A DNA stretch of 34,194 nucleotides from Lactiplantibacillus plajomi (lineage in GTDB: Bacteria > Bacillota > Bacilli > Lactobacillales > Lactobacillaceae), in contig NZ_BJDZ01000031.1 in the NCBI RefSeq assembly GCF_005405405.1, positions 1 to 34,194 on the forward strand, read 5' to 3'. Below the pieces are notes generated by a model, which was not told the DNA's origin, did no database searches, and saw nothing but the letters and a program-made list of their open reading frames with translations. The translations under genes and the position numbers were made by a program. Position 1 is the stretch's first letter, and every line of letters begins with the position of its first letter. This document shows positions 7,464-16,059 of the stretch, piece by piece.

Positions 7464-8600
7464 ATGAGCAAAGTGTTAAAACATGCCATCATTTATACGG
7501 GGCTTAAAAAAATCGATGACGGCTACATTCGTTTCGGTAAGGAGATTGAAGCGGTTGGTCCAATGGACGAATACGTTGCACAACCTGACGATGAAATCGA
7601 ATTTGTAAGTGGCAAGACGATTGTACCCGGCTTTATCGACGTCCACAGTCATGGTGGTTATAGTTTTGATTCGATGGATGGGAATCCAGCAGAAATTAAC
7701 GAAATGGTCAACGACATGGTTGCCCGTGAAGGGATTACGTCCTACTTCTGTACGACGATGACCCAATCAACCGATAACTTGAACCATTCAATGGAAGGGA
7801 TCAAGAAGGCTGCTGAAGAAAACCCGGTTATCCAAGGGGTTCATTTGGAAGGCCCGTTTATTTCCGCAACCTTTAAGGGTGCTCAACCTGAAAAGTACAT
7901 CAAGAACCCGAACGTTGACTTGCTCGACAACTGGAACAAGCTCTCCGGCGGGCGCGTTAAGTTAATTACGTACGCACCGGAAGATCCCGGCTCGCGGGAC
8001 TTCGAAAAGTATTGCTTGGAAAACGGCATTGTTCCTTCCGTTGGCCACAGTAACGCGACTCGTGAACAATTATTAGCAAGTAAAGCCACCCACGTGACCC
8101 ACTTATACAACGCCCAACGCGAATTCAAGCACCGCGAACCCGGCGTTACCGGGCACGCCATGTTGGAAAACAACATGTACTGTGAATTGATCTGTGACGG
8201 ATTCCACATCGTTCCTGACATGATCAAATTAGCTTATGAACAAAAGGGTGTCGACCGTATTGAACTGGTCACCGACTCGATGCGCGCTAAGGGTGAACCC
8301 GATGGTGTGAGTGAACTTGGTGGTCAAAAGGTAATCGTTAAAGACGGTCAAGCTCGGCTTGAAGCTGGTAACTTAGCCGGCTCTGTGTTAACTTATATTA
8401 ACGCATTCAAAAACGTTCAAAAATTCACTGGCTGTGGGATTGCAGAAGCCGTTAAAATGTCTTCCGTTAACCAAGCACGTGAATTTGGGTTAACGCAAAA
8501 GGGGACTTTAGAAGCTGGTAAGGACGCGGATATCAACGTCTTAGATGCCAACCAAGATTTGGTCGCAACTTATAGTTACGGTCAAAAGGCAGCCAAATAA
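7464..8600 (+). CDS. nagA: N-acetylglucosamine-6-phosphate deacetylase
   Basis: A 378-residue cytoplasmic amidohydrolase. It removes acetate from GlcNAc-6-phosphate to give glucosamine-6-phosphate, feeding cell-wall amino-sugar recycling and glycolysis. Metal-binding H61-S-H63 (DVHSHGG), E129 in HLEGPF, GHSNAT, the THLYNA...REPG block and the catalytic D271 in VTDSM are all present. AAGGAGG at 7449-7455 fixes the ATG at 7464. An upstream GTG-led extension to 7392 would run through the promoter and is rejected. The GntR regulator follows after 23 bases and is probably cotranscribed, so repression and induction by amino-sugar phosphate would be self-contained. Confidence 0.95.
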   Translation: MSKVLKHAIIYTGLKKIDDGYIRFGKEIEAVGPMDEYVAQPDDEIEFVSGKTIVPGFIDVHSHGGYSFDSMDGNPAEINEMVNDMVAREGITSYFCTTMTQSTDNLNHSMEGIKKAAEENPVIQGVHLEGPFISATFKGAQPEKYIKNPNVDLLDNWNKLSGGRVKLITYAPEDPGSRDFEKYCLENGIVPSVGHSNATREQLLASKATHVTHLYNAQREFKHREPGVTGHAMLENNMYCELICDGFHIVPDMIKLAYEQKGVDRIELVTDSMRAKGEPDGVSELGGQKVIVKDGQARLEAGNLAGSVLTYINAFKNVQKFTGCGIAEAVKMSSVNQAREFGLTQKGTLEAGKDADINVLDANQDLVATYSYGQKAAK

Positions 8601-8623
8601 ATAAGAAATAAGGGATGAGTACC

Positions 8624-9325
8624 ATGAGTTCGCCAATCTATATTCAAATTCACAACCAAATTAAACAAGCCATTGAAGCCGGACGGTGGGCCGTTGGTGA
8701 TCGTATTCCGTCCGAACGGGAACTGGCGAGTCAGTTTGACGTCAGCCGGATGACGCTCCGGCAGGCCATCCAAACGCTGGTTGATGAAGGAATATTAGAA
8801 CGGCGGGTGGGTGCCGGAACGTTCGTGGCTAACCAGAAGGTCCAGGAAAAGATGTCCGGGGTCACCAGTTTTACGGAATTGATGTTGGCGCAGGGCAAGG
8901 TCCCTTCCAGCAAAACAATCTCGTTTCACGTGACCAGTCCCTCGTTGTCGGAAAGTGAAAAGCTGGCGCTCCAACCGAACGAACAGGTCTTACGGATGGA
9001 ACGGATTCGCTACGGCGATGACGTCCCAATCTGTTTTGAAGTGGCGACCGTTCCCGAACGGTTAGTCAAGCAGTTCACCAAGGATGAGATCACCAGCTCG
9101 CTCTACCGGACGCTGGAAGAAAAAGCCGGCTTAATGCCTGGTAAAGCACAACAAACCGTTTCCGCCATGTCGGCCTCGGAACGCATCTCAGAATTCCTGT
9201 CGGTTCGGCGTGGTGACGCGCTGTTGCGGCTACGGCAAATTTCTTATTTGCAGTCGGGTGAACCGTTCGAATACGTGCGGACCCAGTACGTCGGTAACCG
9301 GTTCGAATTTTACCTCGAAAAATAA
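8624..9325 (+). CDS. nagR: GntR-family (HutC subfamily) repressor, likely NagR
   Basis: A 233-residue protein. Residues 1-70 are a GntR winged helix with the typical PSERELASQFDVSRMTLRQA block. Residues from about 85 on form a UTRA ligand domain (RIRYGDDVPICFEVATVP and RGDALLRLRQISY). In this subfamily linked to nagA, the ligand is glucosamine-6-phosphate or GlcNAc-6-phosphate. I chose ATG 8624 because AAGGG lies 9 bases upstream. The ATG at 8615 directly abuts that ribosome site. The likely operator is inside the nagA promoter at 7415-7424. The symbol is inferred from context and family, not from a unique motif. Confidence 0.85.
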   Translation: MSSPIYIQIHNQIKQAIEAGRWAVGDRIPSERELASQFDVSRMTLRQAIQTLVDEGILERRVGAGTFVANQKVQEKMSGVTSFTELMLAQGKVPSSKTISFHVTSPSLSESEKLALQPNEQVLRMERIRYGDDVPICFEVATVPERLVKQFTKDEITSSLYRTLEEKAGLMPGKAQQTVSAMSASERISEFLSVRRGDALLRLRQISYLQSGEPFEYVRTQYVGNRFEFYLEK

Positions 9326-9337
9326 CCTTAAATCTTA

Positions 9338-9380
9338 AAAACGGAGGAACCAACCGCGCGGGCTGGTTCCTCCGTTTTGT
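9338..9380. terminator. Bidirectional terminator between nagR and the glycosyltransferase
   Basis: A perfect 15-bp stem (9338-9352 with 9364-9378) has A-run and T-run ends on both sides. It serves the two convergent genes; the stop of the minus-strand gene is at 9380-9382. Confidence 0.9.
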
Positions 9381-10111
9381 TATTGATGACGGGCGATTTT
9401 TTTCACTAAGCGTAAGTAGCGTGGCAACACTAACATCCGTTTGAACCGGCTCGGCTCCTGAATCAGCCGGTAGAGCCATTCTATATGATGGCGTTGCCAG
9501 AACTGCGGCGCGCGTTTGACCGCGCCGGCTAGGACGTCGAAGCTGCCACCGACCCCCATCCAGAGGGCGTCGAAGCGTTGCCGGTGCGCAGCGATGAAAA
9601 ATTCCTGTTTAGGAAAACCGGTCGCGACGAAGACCATGTCCGGTTTAGCGGCGACGATGGTGTTAACCACTGCCTCCTCGTTGTCAAAGTAACCATCGCG
9701 AGCACCGACCAGTTGAATCCCCGGGTAATCCCGTTGGACCTTGGCGACGACCGCCTGCAAGACTGCCGGCTTGGCGCCGAGTAGGAAGACCCGCCGCTTT
9801 GTTTGGTCGGCCCACGTTAATAACGCGAGCAGGGTGTCGTAACCGGTAATACGCTCCGGTAAGGGGGTCCCTAAAATCTGGGCGCCTTGGATAACCCCGA
9901 TACCGTCCGGCGTGACGTAATCAGCCGCTTTTAACAGGGCCTGGTAGTCGGGGTGTTCGCGGGCGTACATCAGGATTTCAGGATTGGCCGTGACGACAAA
10001 GCGGTTCTGGTGGGCGGTAACGTCTTGCTTGAGTTGCGCGACGAACGCCGCGTTAGTTGTCTTAATAAATGGAACGTCTAAAATGGAAACGGTGCTAAAT
10101 GGAGTTGGCAT
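9380..10111 (-). CDS. tagA: WecG/TagA/CpsF-family glycosyltransferase (N-acetylmannosaminyltransferase of wall teichoic acid linkage)
   Basis: The 243-residue protein has the family blocks in order: VTANPEILMYA, the catalytic TPDG with D69, LLGAKP, VATGFPKQE and MGVGGSFDVLAG. A C-terminal basic stretch (IEWLYRLIQEPSRFKRM) is thought to hold these enzymes at the membrane. In Gram-positive bacteria TagA/TarA adds ManNAc to undecaprenyl-PP-GlcNAc, making the linkage unit of wall teichoic acid. GAGG lies 7 bases before the ATG. The gene stands alone on the minus strand with no other teichoic acid genes here. A role in another surface polymer is possible. Confidence 0.9.
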   Translation of the reverse strand: MPTPFSTVSILDVPFIKTTNAAFVAQLKQDVTAHQNRFVVTANPEILMYAREHPDYQALLKAADYVTPDGIGVIQGAQILGTPLPERITGYDTLLALLTWADQTKRRVFLLGAKPAVLQAVVAKVQRDYPGIQLVGARDGYFDNEEAVVNTIVAAKPDMVFVATGFPKQEFFIAAHRQRFDALWMGVGGSFDVLAGAVKRAPQFWQRHHIEWLYRLIQEPSRFKRMLVLPRYLRLVKKIARHQ

Positions 10112-10206
10112 GGGCGACCTCGCTTTCTAAATCAGCGGACTGACGGGGTAAATCGTGGATTTCTGTAACTTTTTGGGGCGGTTACATTCATTACCCTACT
10201 AAAAAA

Positions 10207-10215
10207 TGATAGAAT
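10207..10215 (+). promoter_or_regulatory. Extended -10 promoter of pncB-nadE
   Basis: TGATAGAAT fits TGnTATAAT with one mismatch. A weak TTCATT lies 17 bp upstream of the TAGAAT part (10187-10192). Confidence 0.5.
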
Positions 10216-10268
10216 AGCCTTAACTTACTGTAAATACTTTTACAATGATGAAATGGAGAAAAAGACTC

Positions 10269-11735
10269 ATGACGCAAATCTATCCGGATGATAGTTTAAC
10301 CTTGCATACGGATGCTTATCAGATCAACATGATCCAGACCTATTGGGAACAAGGAATTCACAACAAGCACGCGGTGTTTGAAGTCTTCTTTCGGAAGATG
10401 CCTTTCCAGAATGGATATGCGATTTTTGCTGGTCTGGAACGAGTAGTTAATTATATCAATAATTTACATTTTACGGATACGGATATTGCTTATTTACGTG
10501 AAACCGGCAGTTATTCTGACGGCTTTTTAGCGTACTTAAAAGATTTTCAGTTTGACGCAACCATCCGCTCCGCCCGTGAAGGCGACCTGGTTTTTAATAA
10601 CGAACCGTTATTGCAGGTGGAAGGCCCGCTCGCAACTTGCCAATTGATTGAAACGGCCTTACTTAACATTATCAACTACCAAACGTTGATTGCAACCAAG
10701 GCCGCCCGGATGAAGTCGGTCGTGGGTGAAGATGGCTTGCTCGAGTTTGGAACCCGCCGTGCGCAGGAATTAGACGCGGCGATTTGGGGAACCCGCGCAG
10801 CGTATATCGGTGGCTTTGACGCGACCAGCAACGTACGCGCCGGCAAGATTTTCGGGATTCCCATCAGTGGGACCCACGCGCACGCCTTAGTGCAGACTTA
10901 CCGTAACGATCATGACGCCTTTATGGCTTACGCCCAAACGCACCACGACTGCGTATTCTTAGTGGATACTTACGACACACTCCGCAGTGGGGTGCCGAGT
11001 GCCATTAAAGTGGCGAAGGAAATGGGCGATAAAATCAATTTCCAAGGGGTCCGCATCGATAGCGGTGACATGGCCTACCTTTCTAAGCGCGTCCGTGAAC
11101 AGCTGGATGAAGCCGGTTTTCCCGATGCCAAGATTTACGCGTCGAACGACTTAGATGAAAAGACGATTCAAAACTTGAAAATGCAGGGCGCTAAAATTAG
11201 TGTCTGGGGAATCGGTACGAAACTGATCACCGCCTTTGACCAGCCGGCGCTCGGCGCCGTTTATAAGATGGTGTCCATTGAGGATGATCACCATAAAATG
11301 GTCGACACGATCAAATTATCAAATAACGCTGAAAAAGTTTCCACGCCCGGTCAAAAGCAGATCTGGCGGATCACGAAACGTGCGGACGGCAAGTCGGAAG
11401 GCGATTACATCACCTTGTATGATGAGGATCCCCGCAACGAAGAGTCGATCTACATGTTCCACCCGAGCTACACTTACATTAACAAGACCGTCAGCGACTT
11501 TGACGCCCGGCCGGTACTAGTGCCGATTTACGATCACGGCCAGCAGGTGTACGACTTACCGGGACTGGACGCCATTAAAAAGTACGCCCATGACAGTTTG
11601 GATTCACTCTGGGAAGAGTATAAACGGGATTTAAACCCGCAGGACTACCCAGTTGATTTATCACAAAAACTTTACGACCATAAAATGAACATTATTAATT
11701 CCGTTCGTGCCTGGGTTAACCAGAAAGACTACTAG
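10269..11735 (+). CDS. pncB: Nicotinate phosphoribosyltransferase
   Basis: A 488-residue cytoplasmic enzyme that joins nicotinate to phosphoribosyl pyrophosphate to form nicotinate mononucleotide, using ATP. It has the family's N-terminal TDAYQINM block, EFGTRRAQ, the [10 protein letters not shown] loop with the histidines and [11 protein letters not shown]. The length fits the Gram-positive form. GGAG at 10255-10258 supports ATG 10269. The in-frame ATGs at 10245 and 10248 precede that site and are unlikely starts. nadE follows after 13 bases, so the operon covers entry of nicotinate and the last step to NAD. No de novo NAD genes are present here, consistent with a niacin-dependent lactobacillus. 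Confidence 0.95.
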   Translation: MTQIYPDDSLTLHTDAYQINMIQTYWEQGIHNKHAVFEVFFRKMPFQNGYAIFAGLERVVNYINNLHFTDTDIAYLRETGSYSDGFLAYLKDFQFDATIRSAREGDLVFNNEPLLQVEGPLATCQLIETALLNIINYQTLIATKAARMKSVVGEDGLLEFGTRRAQELDAAIWGTRAAYIGGFDATSNVRAGKIFGIPISGTHAHALVQTYRNDHDAFMAYAQTHHDCVFLVDTYDTLRSGVPSAIKVAKEMGDKINFQGVRIDSGDMAYLSKRVREQLDEAGFPDAKIYASNDLDEKTIQNLKMQGAKISVWGIGTKLITAFDQPALGAVYKMVSIEDDHHKMVDTIKLSNNAEKVSTPGQKQIWRITKRADGKSEGDYITLYDEDPRNEESIYMFHPSYTYINKTVSDFDARPVLVPIYDHGQQVYDLPGLDAIKKYAHDSLDSLWEEYKRDLNPQDYPVDLSQKLYDHKMNIINSVRAWVNQKDY

Positions 11736-11748
11736 GAGGAATGAGCCG

Positions 11749-12576
11749 ATGCGACCATTACAAGTAGAAATTATTAAAACGTTACACGTTGCGCCCAGCA
11801 TTGATCCCGAAACCGAAATTCGGCGGAGCGTTGATTTTTTGAAGGCCTATTTAAAAAAGAACTCCTTTTTAAAAACGTACGTACTGGGAATTTCGGGCGG
11901 CCAGGACTCGACTTTAGCCGGCAAGCTCACGCAGATGGCGATTAGTGAAATGCGCGCTGAAACTGGCGATGACCGCTACCAATTCATTGCCGTCCGGTTA
12001 CCATACGGCAATCAGGCTGACGAATCCGACGCGATGGCGGCCATCAAGTTTATGAACGCCGACGTGATTGACCGGGTCGATATTCAACCGGCGACCGATG
12101 CGATGGTCAAAGCTTTGGAAGCAAATGATCTGACCATTAGCGATTTTAACAAGGGTAATATTAAGGCCCGCCAGCGGATGATCGTGCAATATGGGATTGC
12201 CGGTGAAAAAGCTGGGGCGGTGGTCGGTACCGACCACGCGGCCGAAGCGGTCACCGGATTTTATACTAAGTACGGTGACGGCGGGGCCGATATCGTGCCG
12301 TTGTGGCGGTTAGATAAGCGCCAGGGTAAACAATTATTGGCCAAGTTGGGGGCGCCGGAACACCTCTATGAAAAGGTGCCGACCGCTGATTTGGAAGACG
12401 ACCGGCCCGCGTTACCCGATGAAGTCGCGCTAGGCGTACGGTATGCCGATATCGATAAGTACCTAGAAGGCGGTACGATCGATGAAAGCGCTGCTGAAAA
12501 GATTGAGAATTGGTACCGCAAGACGGCCCATAAGCGCCACGCAGCGATTAACGTTTACGACGAATTTTGGAAATAG
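11749..12576 (+). CDS. nadE: Ammonia-dependent NAD(+) synthetase
   Basis: The 275-residue enzyme amidates deamido-NAD to NAD with ATP and ammonia. The N-type ATP pyrophosphatase loop SGGQDS is at residues 49-54. Further blocks [29 protein letters not shown] and DDRPALPDE are typical of NadE. There is no glutaminase domain, so free ammonia is the nitrogen donor. AGGAGGA overlaps the pncB stop and lies right before ATG 11749, so translation is probably coupled to pncB. No clear terminator follows before the ATPase promoter at 12594. Confidence 0.95.
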   Translation: MRPLQVEIIKTLHVAPSIDPETEIRRSVDFLKAYLKKNSFLKTYVLGISGGQDSTLAGKLTQMAISEMRAETGDDRYQFIAVRLPYGNQADESDAMAAIKFMNADVIDRVDIQPATDAMVKALEANDLTISDFNKGNIKARQRMIVQYGIAGEKAGAVVGTDHAAEAVTGFYTKYGDGGADIVPLWRLDKRQGKQLLAKLGAPEHLYEKVPTADLEDDRPALPDEVALGVRYADIDKYLEGGTIDESAAEKIENWYRKTAHKRHAAINVYDEFWK

Positions 12577-12593
12577 GTTCGTCAGATTATCAG

Positions 12594-12622
12594 TAGACAG
12601 GTTAGCAGGAATCCGTTATACT
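12594..12622 (+). promoter_or_regulatory. Promoter of the riboswitch-ATPase transcript
   Basis: TAGACA at 12594-12599 and TATACT at 12617-12622 are separated by 17 bp. Transcription would start around 12629, just before the aptamer. Confidence 0.75.
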
Positions 12623-12633
12623 AACCGTATAAT

Positions 12634-12762
12634 CATAAGGGAGTAACTAGCGGAGTGAACTTCGCGGCAATATCGTCAGCAAGAAACCAATCCGGTATTG
12701 TCTTAAATGGTGAGACTTATGTATGTTCACACACTTTTGCGTGCATACATGGGTCTCATTTT
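12634..12762 (+). ncRNA. yybP-ykoY manganese riboswitch with terminator platform
   Basis: Aptamer P1 is CATAAG (12634-12639) pairing with CTTATG (12716-12721). It is followed at once by the conserved GGGAGTA, and has a central CGTCA and a 3' TGGTGAGAC. These are the hallmark segments of the yybP-ykoY class, which binds Mn2+. The platform is a 14-bp hairpin, 12712-12725 with 12744-12757, followed by ATTTTCT. Its left arm uses the same CTTATG as P1, so the two structures exclude each other. Mn2+ should stabilise P1, prevent the terminator and switch the ATPase on. The class call rests on motif and pairing seen by eye. Confidence 0.85.
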
Positions 12763-12818
12763 CTATATCGGGACCTTGTCACGGTAGAAAGTGGGACCCA
12801 AATATAAGGAGGAGCACT

Positions 12819-15473
12819 ATGACAAACCAACCCAAGTACCAACAGCCGTTGACCGCAATTTATGAAGAATTGCAAACGGATCAAAACGGCTTGAAGCAAA
12901 CCGAGGCCCAGGCCCGGCTGGAGAAGTACGGCAAGAACGCTTTAAACCAGCAAAAATCGACAACGATTTTGCAGAAGTTCATTGCCCAGTTCAAGGATTT
13001 CATGATTATTGTGTTGCTGGTCGCTGCATTGATTGCCGCCTTTAGTGGTGAAGCGGTCGACGCCGTCATTATTTTAATGGTGGTCGTGTTGAACGCCATC
13101 TTCGGGGTTTTCCAAGAATCCAAGGCCGAAGAAGCCATCAACGCGTTAAAGGAAATGGCGTCGCCGGACGCGACTGTTTACCGCGATGGTCAAATTCAAA
13201 CGGTTAAAAGTGACGAACTGGTACCGGGTGACGTGGTTGCCCTGGAAGCCGGTGACATCGTTCCCGCCGACGTTCGCTTGATTGAAAGTGCCTCGTTAAA
13301 GGTCGAAGAGTCCGCGCTAACCGGTGAATCGGTACCGGTTGAAAAGAACGCTGAGACGCTGGAAGCCGGCGACTTACCGATTGGTGACCGCCTCAACATG
13401 GCTTATATGAATAGTAACGTGACGTACGGTCGGGCGACCGGGGTCGTGGTGGCAACCGGGATGCAGACCGAAGTTGGTCGAATCGCTGGTATGATTGCCG
13501 CCGCCGATGAAACGACGACGCCGCTGCAAGCCAACCTGACCCAGTTAGGAAAATCCCTAACGATTTTAATTTTGGTGATTGCTGCCATCGTCTTCGGTAT
13601 CGGGATGTTACGCGGTTCCGAAAGCTTAATTGACATGTTGCTGACGGCCATCTCCTTAGCCGTTGCCGCTATTCCGGAAGGGCTCCCCGCCATCGTAACG
13701 ATCACGTTAGCCTTAGGGACGCAGCGAATGGCCAAACGCCACGCGTTGGTCCGCAAATTGCCCGCTGTTGAAACCTTGGGGAGTACCGATATTATCGCTT
13801 CTGATAAGACCGGGACGTTGACCCAAAATAAGATGACGGTTGAAAAGTTAGTGCTCAACCAGCAGTTAGTGGATGCACGGGAAACCAAATTGGCGACCGA
13901 TAACCACTTAGCGCAAGTGATGATTTTAAGTAACGATACTAAAATTATGCCCGACGGCTTGGCCGGTGACCCGACCGAAACCGCCCTCGTGCAATACAAT
14001 CTCGATCAAGGTTACCCGGTCGATCAATTATTAAAAGACCGTCCGCGGGTCAGTGAAGTGCCGTTTGATTCGGAACGGAAATTAATGTCGACGGTGCACC
14101 CGTTAGATGACGGCAAGTTCTTGGTTGCCGTTAAGGGGGCTCCCGACGAATTACTCAAGCGGGTGACCCAGGTGGAAGTTGACGGCGCGGTTAGTCCGTT
14201 AACTAAAGCAACTCGGGACCAAATCTTGGCGACGAACCACGACTTAGCGACCCAGGCGCTGCGGGTCTTGGCGTTTGCCTACAAGATTATCAACGTGATT
14301 CCTGAAACCGTTAATAGTGAGACGCTCGAAACCGACTTGGTCTTTGCCGGGATGGTCGGCATGATCGACCCCGAACGGCCAGAAGTTGAACAAGCCGTGG
14401 CGGATGCTAAGTCCGCTGGGATCCGGCCGTTAATGATTACCGGTGACCACCGTGATACGGCGGAAGCCATCGCGGTTCGGTTAGGGATTATTAACGAAGG
14501 TGACGACGCTGCGGTGATTACCGGGGCCGAACTGGACGCGATGAGTGACGCGGACTTTAACCGTTCCGTAAACAAGTACTCCGTTTATGCCCGGGTGGCA
14601 CCGGAACACAAGGTGCGGATCGTGAACGCATGGCAGAAACGCGGGAAAGTCGTTGCCATGACCGGTGACGGGGTCAACGACGCCCCCGCTTTGAAGGCTG
14701 CCGATATTGGTATCGGGATGGGGATTACCGGGACCGAAGTTTCCAAGGGTGCCAGTGACATGGTGCTGGCCGACGATAACTTCGCCACCATCGTGGTTGC
14801 CGTTGAAGAAGGCCGGAAAGTTTTCGCCAACATTCAAAAAGCGATTCAATACCTGCTTTCCGCTAACTTAGGGGAAGTCTTGACCCTGTTCATGATGACG
14901 ATGTTAGGGTGGCAAATCTTGGCGCCAGTTCACATCTTGTGGATTAACCTGGTGACCGACACCTTACCAGCGATTGCGTTGGGGGTTGAACCAACCGAAA
15001 AGAACATTATGAAGCACAAACCGCGGGGCCGTAGTTCGAACTTCTTCTCCGGTGGTGTCTTCAGCAGTATTATTTACCAGGGGCTCCTCGAAGGGGGAAT
15101 CACGTTATTCGTTTACTGGATGGCGTTAACTTATCCGGTGCACGCACAAGCGTCATTAGCGCATGCCGACGCCCTAACGATGGCCTTTGCGACCCTTGGG
15201 TTGATTCAACTGTTCCACGCGTTCAACTCCAAGTCGATTCACGAATCGCTGTTTACGGTCGGGCTGTTTAGAAACCGGTTCTTCAACTGGGCCATTTTGA
15301 TTGCCTTCGCGATGCTCGCCATCACGATCGTTGTCCCAGGCTTGAACGACCTCTTCCACGTGACCCACTTAGACGCTTACCAATGGGGTATCGTTGCCTT
15401 GGCTTCCTTATCAATGGTTATCATTGTTGAAATTGTGAAGTTTTTCCAACGTCGTCACATGAAGAACGCCTAA
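12819..15473 (+). CDS. P2A-type cation ATPase under Mn riboswitch, probable Mn2+ (or Ca2+) exporter
   Basis: The 884-residue membrane pump has an N-terminal cation ATPase domain, the TGES actuator loop (ALTGESVPVEK) and phosphorylated D329 in SDKTGTLTQ. Also seen are the nucleotide-domain KGAPDELL, the hinge GDGVNDAPAL, and about ten membrane helices. Ion-site motifs are PEGLP in helix 4 and NLVTDTLPA in helix 6, as in SERCA/PMR1-like pumps. On protein sequence alone it would be called a calcium ATPase. The yybP-ykoY leader points to manganese, as with Lactococcus YoaB and pneumococcal MgtA. AAGGAGG sets the ATG at 12819; the frame upstream to 12723 overlaps the riboswitch and is rejected. 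Confidence 0.92.
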   Translation: MTNQPKYQQPLTAIYEELQTDQNGLKQTEAQARLEKYGKNALNQQKSTTILQKFIAQFKDFMIIVLLVAALIAAFSGEAVDAVIILMVVVLNAIFGVFQESKAEEAINALKEMASPDATVYRDGQIQTVKSDELVPGDVVALEAGDIVPADVRLIESASLKVEESALTGESVPVEKNAETLEAGDLPIGDRLNMAYMNSNVTYGRATGVVVATGMQTEVGRIAGMIAAADETTTPLQANLTQLGKSLTILILVIAAIVFGIGMLRGSESLIDMLLTAISLAVAAIPEGLPAIVTITLALGTQRMAKRHALVRKLPAVETLGSTDIIASDKTGTLTQNKMTVEKLVLNQQLVDARETKLATDNHLAQVMILSNDTKIMPDGLAGDPTETALVQYNLDQGYPVDQLLKDRPRVSEVPFDSERKLMSTVHPLDDGKFLVAVKGAPDELLKRVTQVEVDGAVSPLTKATRDQILATNHDLATQALRVLAFAYKIINVIPETVNSETLETDLVFAGMVGMIDPERPEVEQAVADAKSAGIRPLMITGDHRDTAEAIAVRLGIINEGDDAAVITGAELDAMSDADFNRSVNKYSVYARVAPEHKVRIVNAWQKRGKVVAMTGDGVNDAPALKAADIGIGMGITGTEVSKGASDMVLADDNFATIVVAVEEGRKVFANIQKAIQYLLSANLGEVLTLFMMTMLGWQILAPVHILWINLVTDTLPAIALGVEPTEKNIMKHKPRGRSSNFFSGGVFSSIIYQGLLEGGITLFVYWMALTYPVHAQASLAHADALTMAFATLGLIQLFHAFNSKSIHESLFTVGLFRNRFFNWAILIAFAMLAITIVVPGLNDLFHVTHLDAYQWGIVALASLSMVIIVEIVKFFQRRHMKNA

Positions 15474-15529
15474 AGCGTGCCATTACTGGTAAAATAAGGT
15501 TACGATACTAATAGAAAAGAGAATGTCTC

Positions 15530-15964
15530 ATGCGAAAAGCAACGGTTCAAACGTACATGCCCGTTTTATCCAAGGTGATTGAAAGTACTGAAAAAATGGG
15601 TGAACAACTTAACCCGTTATTTGAAAAACTGCGTCAAGCCATTGACAATGATCAGGTGGCGGCGATGGTACCGGCTGAATTCAACGATATTCAAATGGAA
15701 TTTAGTGACGGGACCGAACAGTACCAAAAGAACTTGGACCAACTGAAAAAGGTTGGCGTTCCGGTCCGGTTAATGGGTCGGCACCGAAACCTAGTTGCCG
15801 CGTATGATGCGTACGCACAAGCTTGCGCCGCCATGACGGCCAGCTTGGATATCAAGACGCAAACGATTGACGTTGACGCCTTTAACCAGGCGGAAAAGGC
15901 GCAAGAAACTGAAATGGCGCATGTTTCCAATAACGTTCAACGCATTATGAACATGGTCATGTAG
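15530..15964 (+). CDS. Conserved-looking helical protein of unknown function
   Basis: A 144-residue soluble protein with no signal peptide or membrane helix. Nearly the whole chain looks alpha-helical and rich in Gln, Lys, Glu and Ala (for example LFEKLRQAIDNDQVAAMVPA). A short GVPVRLMGRHRNLVAAYDAY segment lies in the middle. I do not recognise the family. It starts 56 bases after the ATPase with no terminator between them, so it may be cotranscribed with the manganese-controlled pump. A strong terminator follows. The ribosome site is weak (AGAGAA). Codon use resembles its neighbours. Confidence 0.7.
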   Translation: MRKATVQTYMPVLSKVIESTEKMGEQLNPLFEKLRQAIDNDQVAAMVPAEFNDIQMEFSDGTEQYQKNLDQLKKVGVPVRLMGRHRNLVAAYDAYAQACAAMTASLDIKTQTIDVDAFNQAEKAQETEMAHVSNNVQRIMNMVM

Positions 15965-15969
15965 CCCAT

Positions 15970-16011
15970 AACGCAAAAAGGGATCTGGTTTTCCAGGTCC
16001 CTTTTTGCGTT
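15970..16011 (+). terminator. Terminator after the unknown helical protein gene
   Basis: A stem of about 19 bp runs 15970-15988 with 15993-16011. It has one G-T pair, the loop TTTT and a T-rich 3' arm. It closes the ATPase region before tex. Confidence 0.85.
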
Positions 16012-16059
16012 CGGCACGGGTATAATGGCATTATGATTTGACAGGGAATGGGTGAAAGA

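Noticed and set aside
12723-12818. N-terminal extension of the P-type ATPase by 32 residues
   Set aside because: It would start inside the riboswitch expression platform and lacks a ribosome site. ATG 12819 has AAGGAGG at proper spacing.
13403-13999. 198-codon antisense frame within the P-type ATPase
   Set aside because: It is a long open shadow typical of G+C-biased third positions. The plus strand carries an unambiguous conserved pump with motifs, and the antisense frame has no ribosome site.
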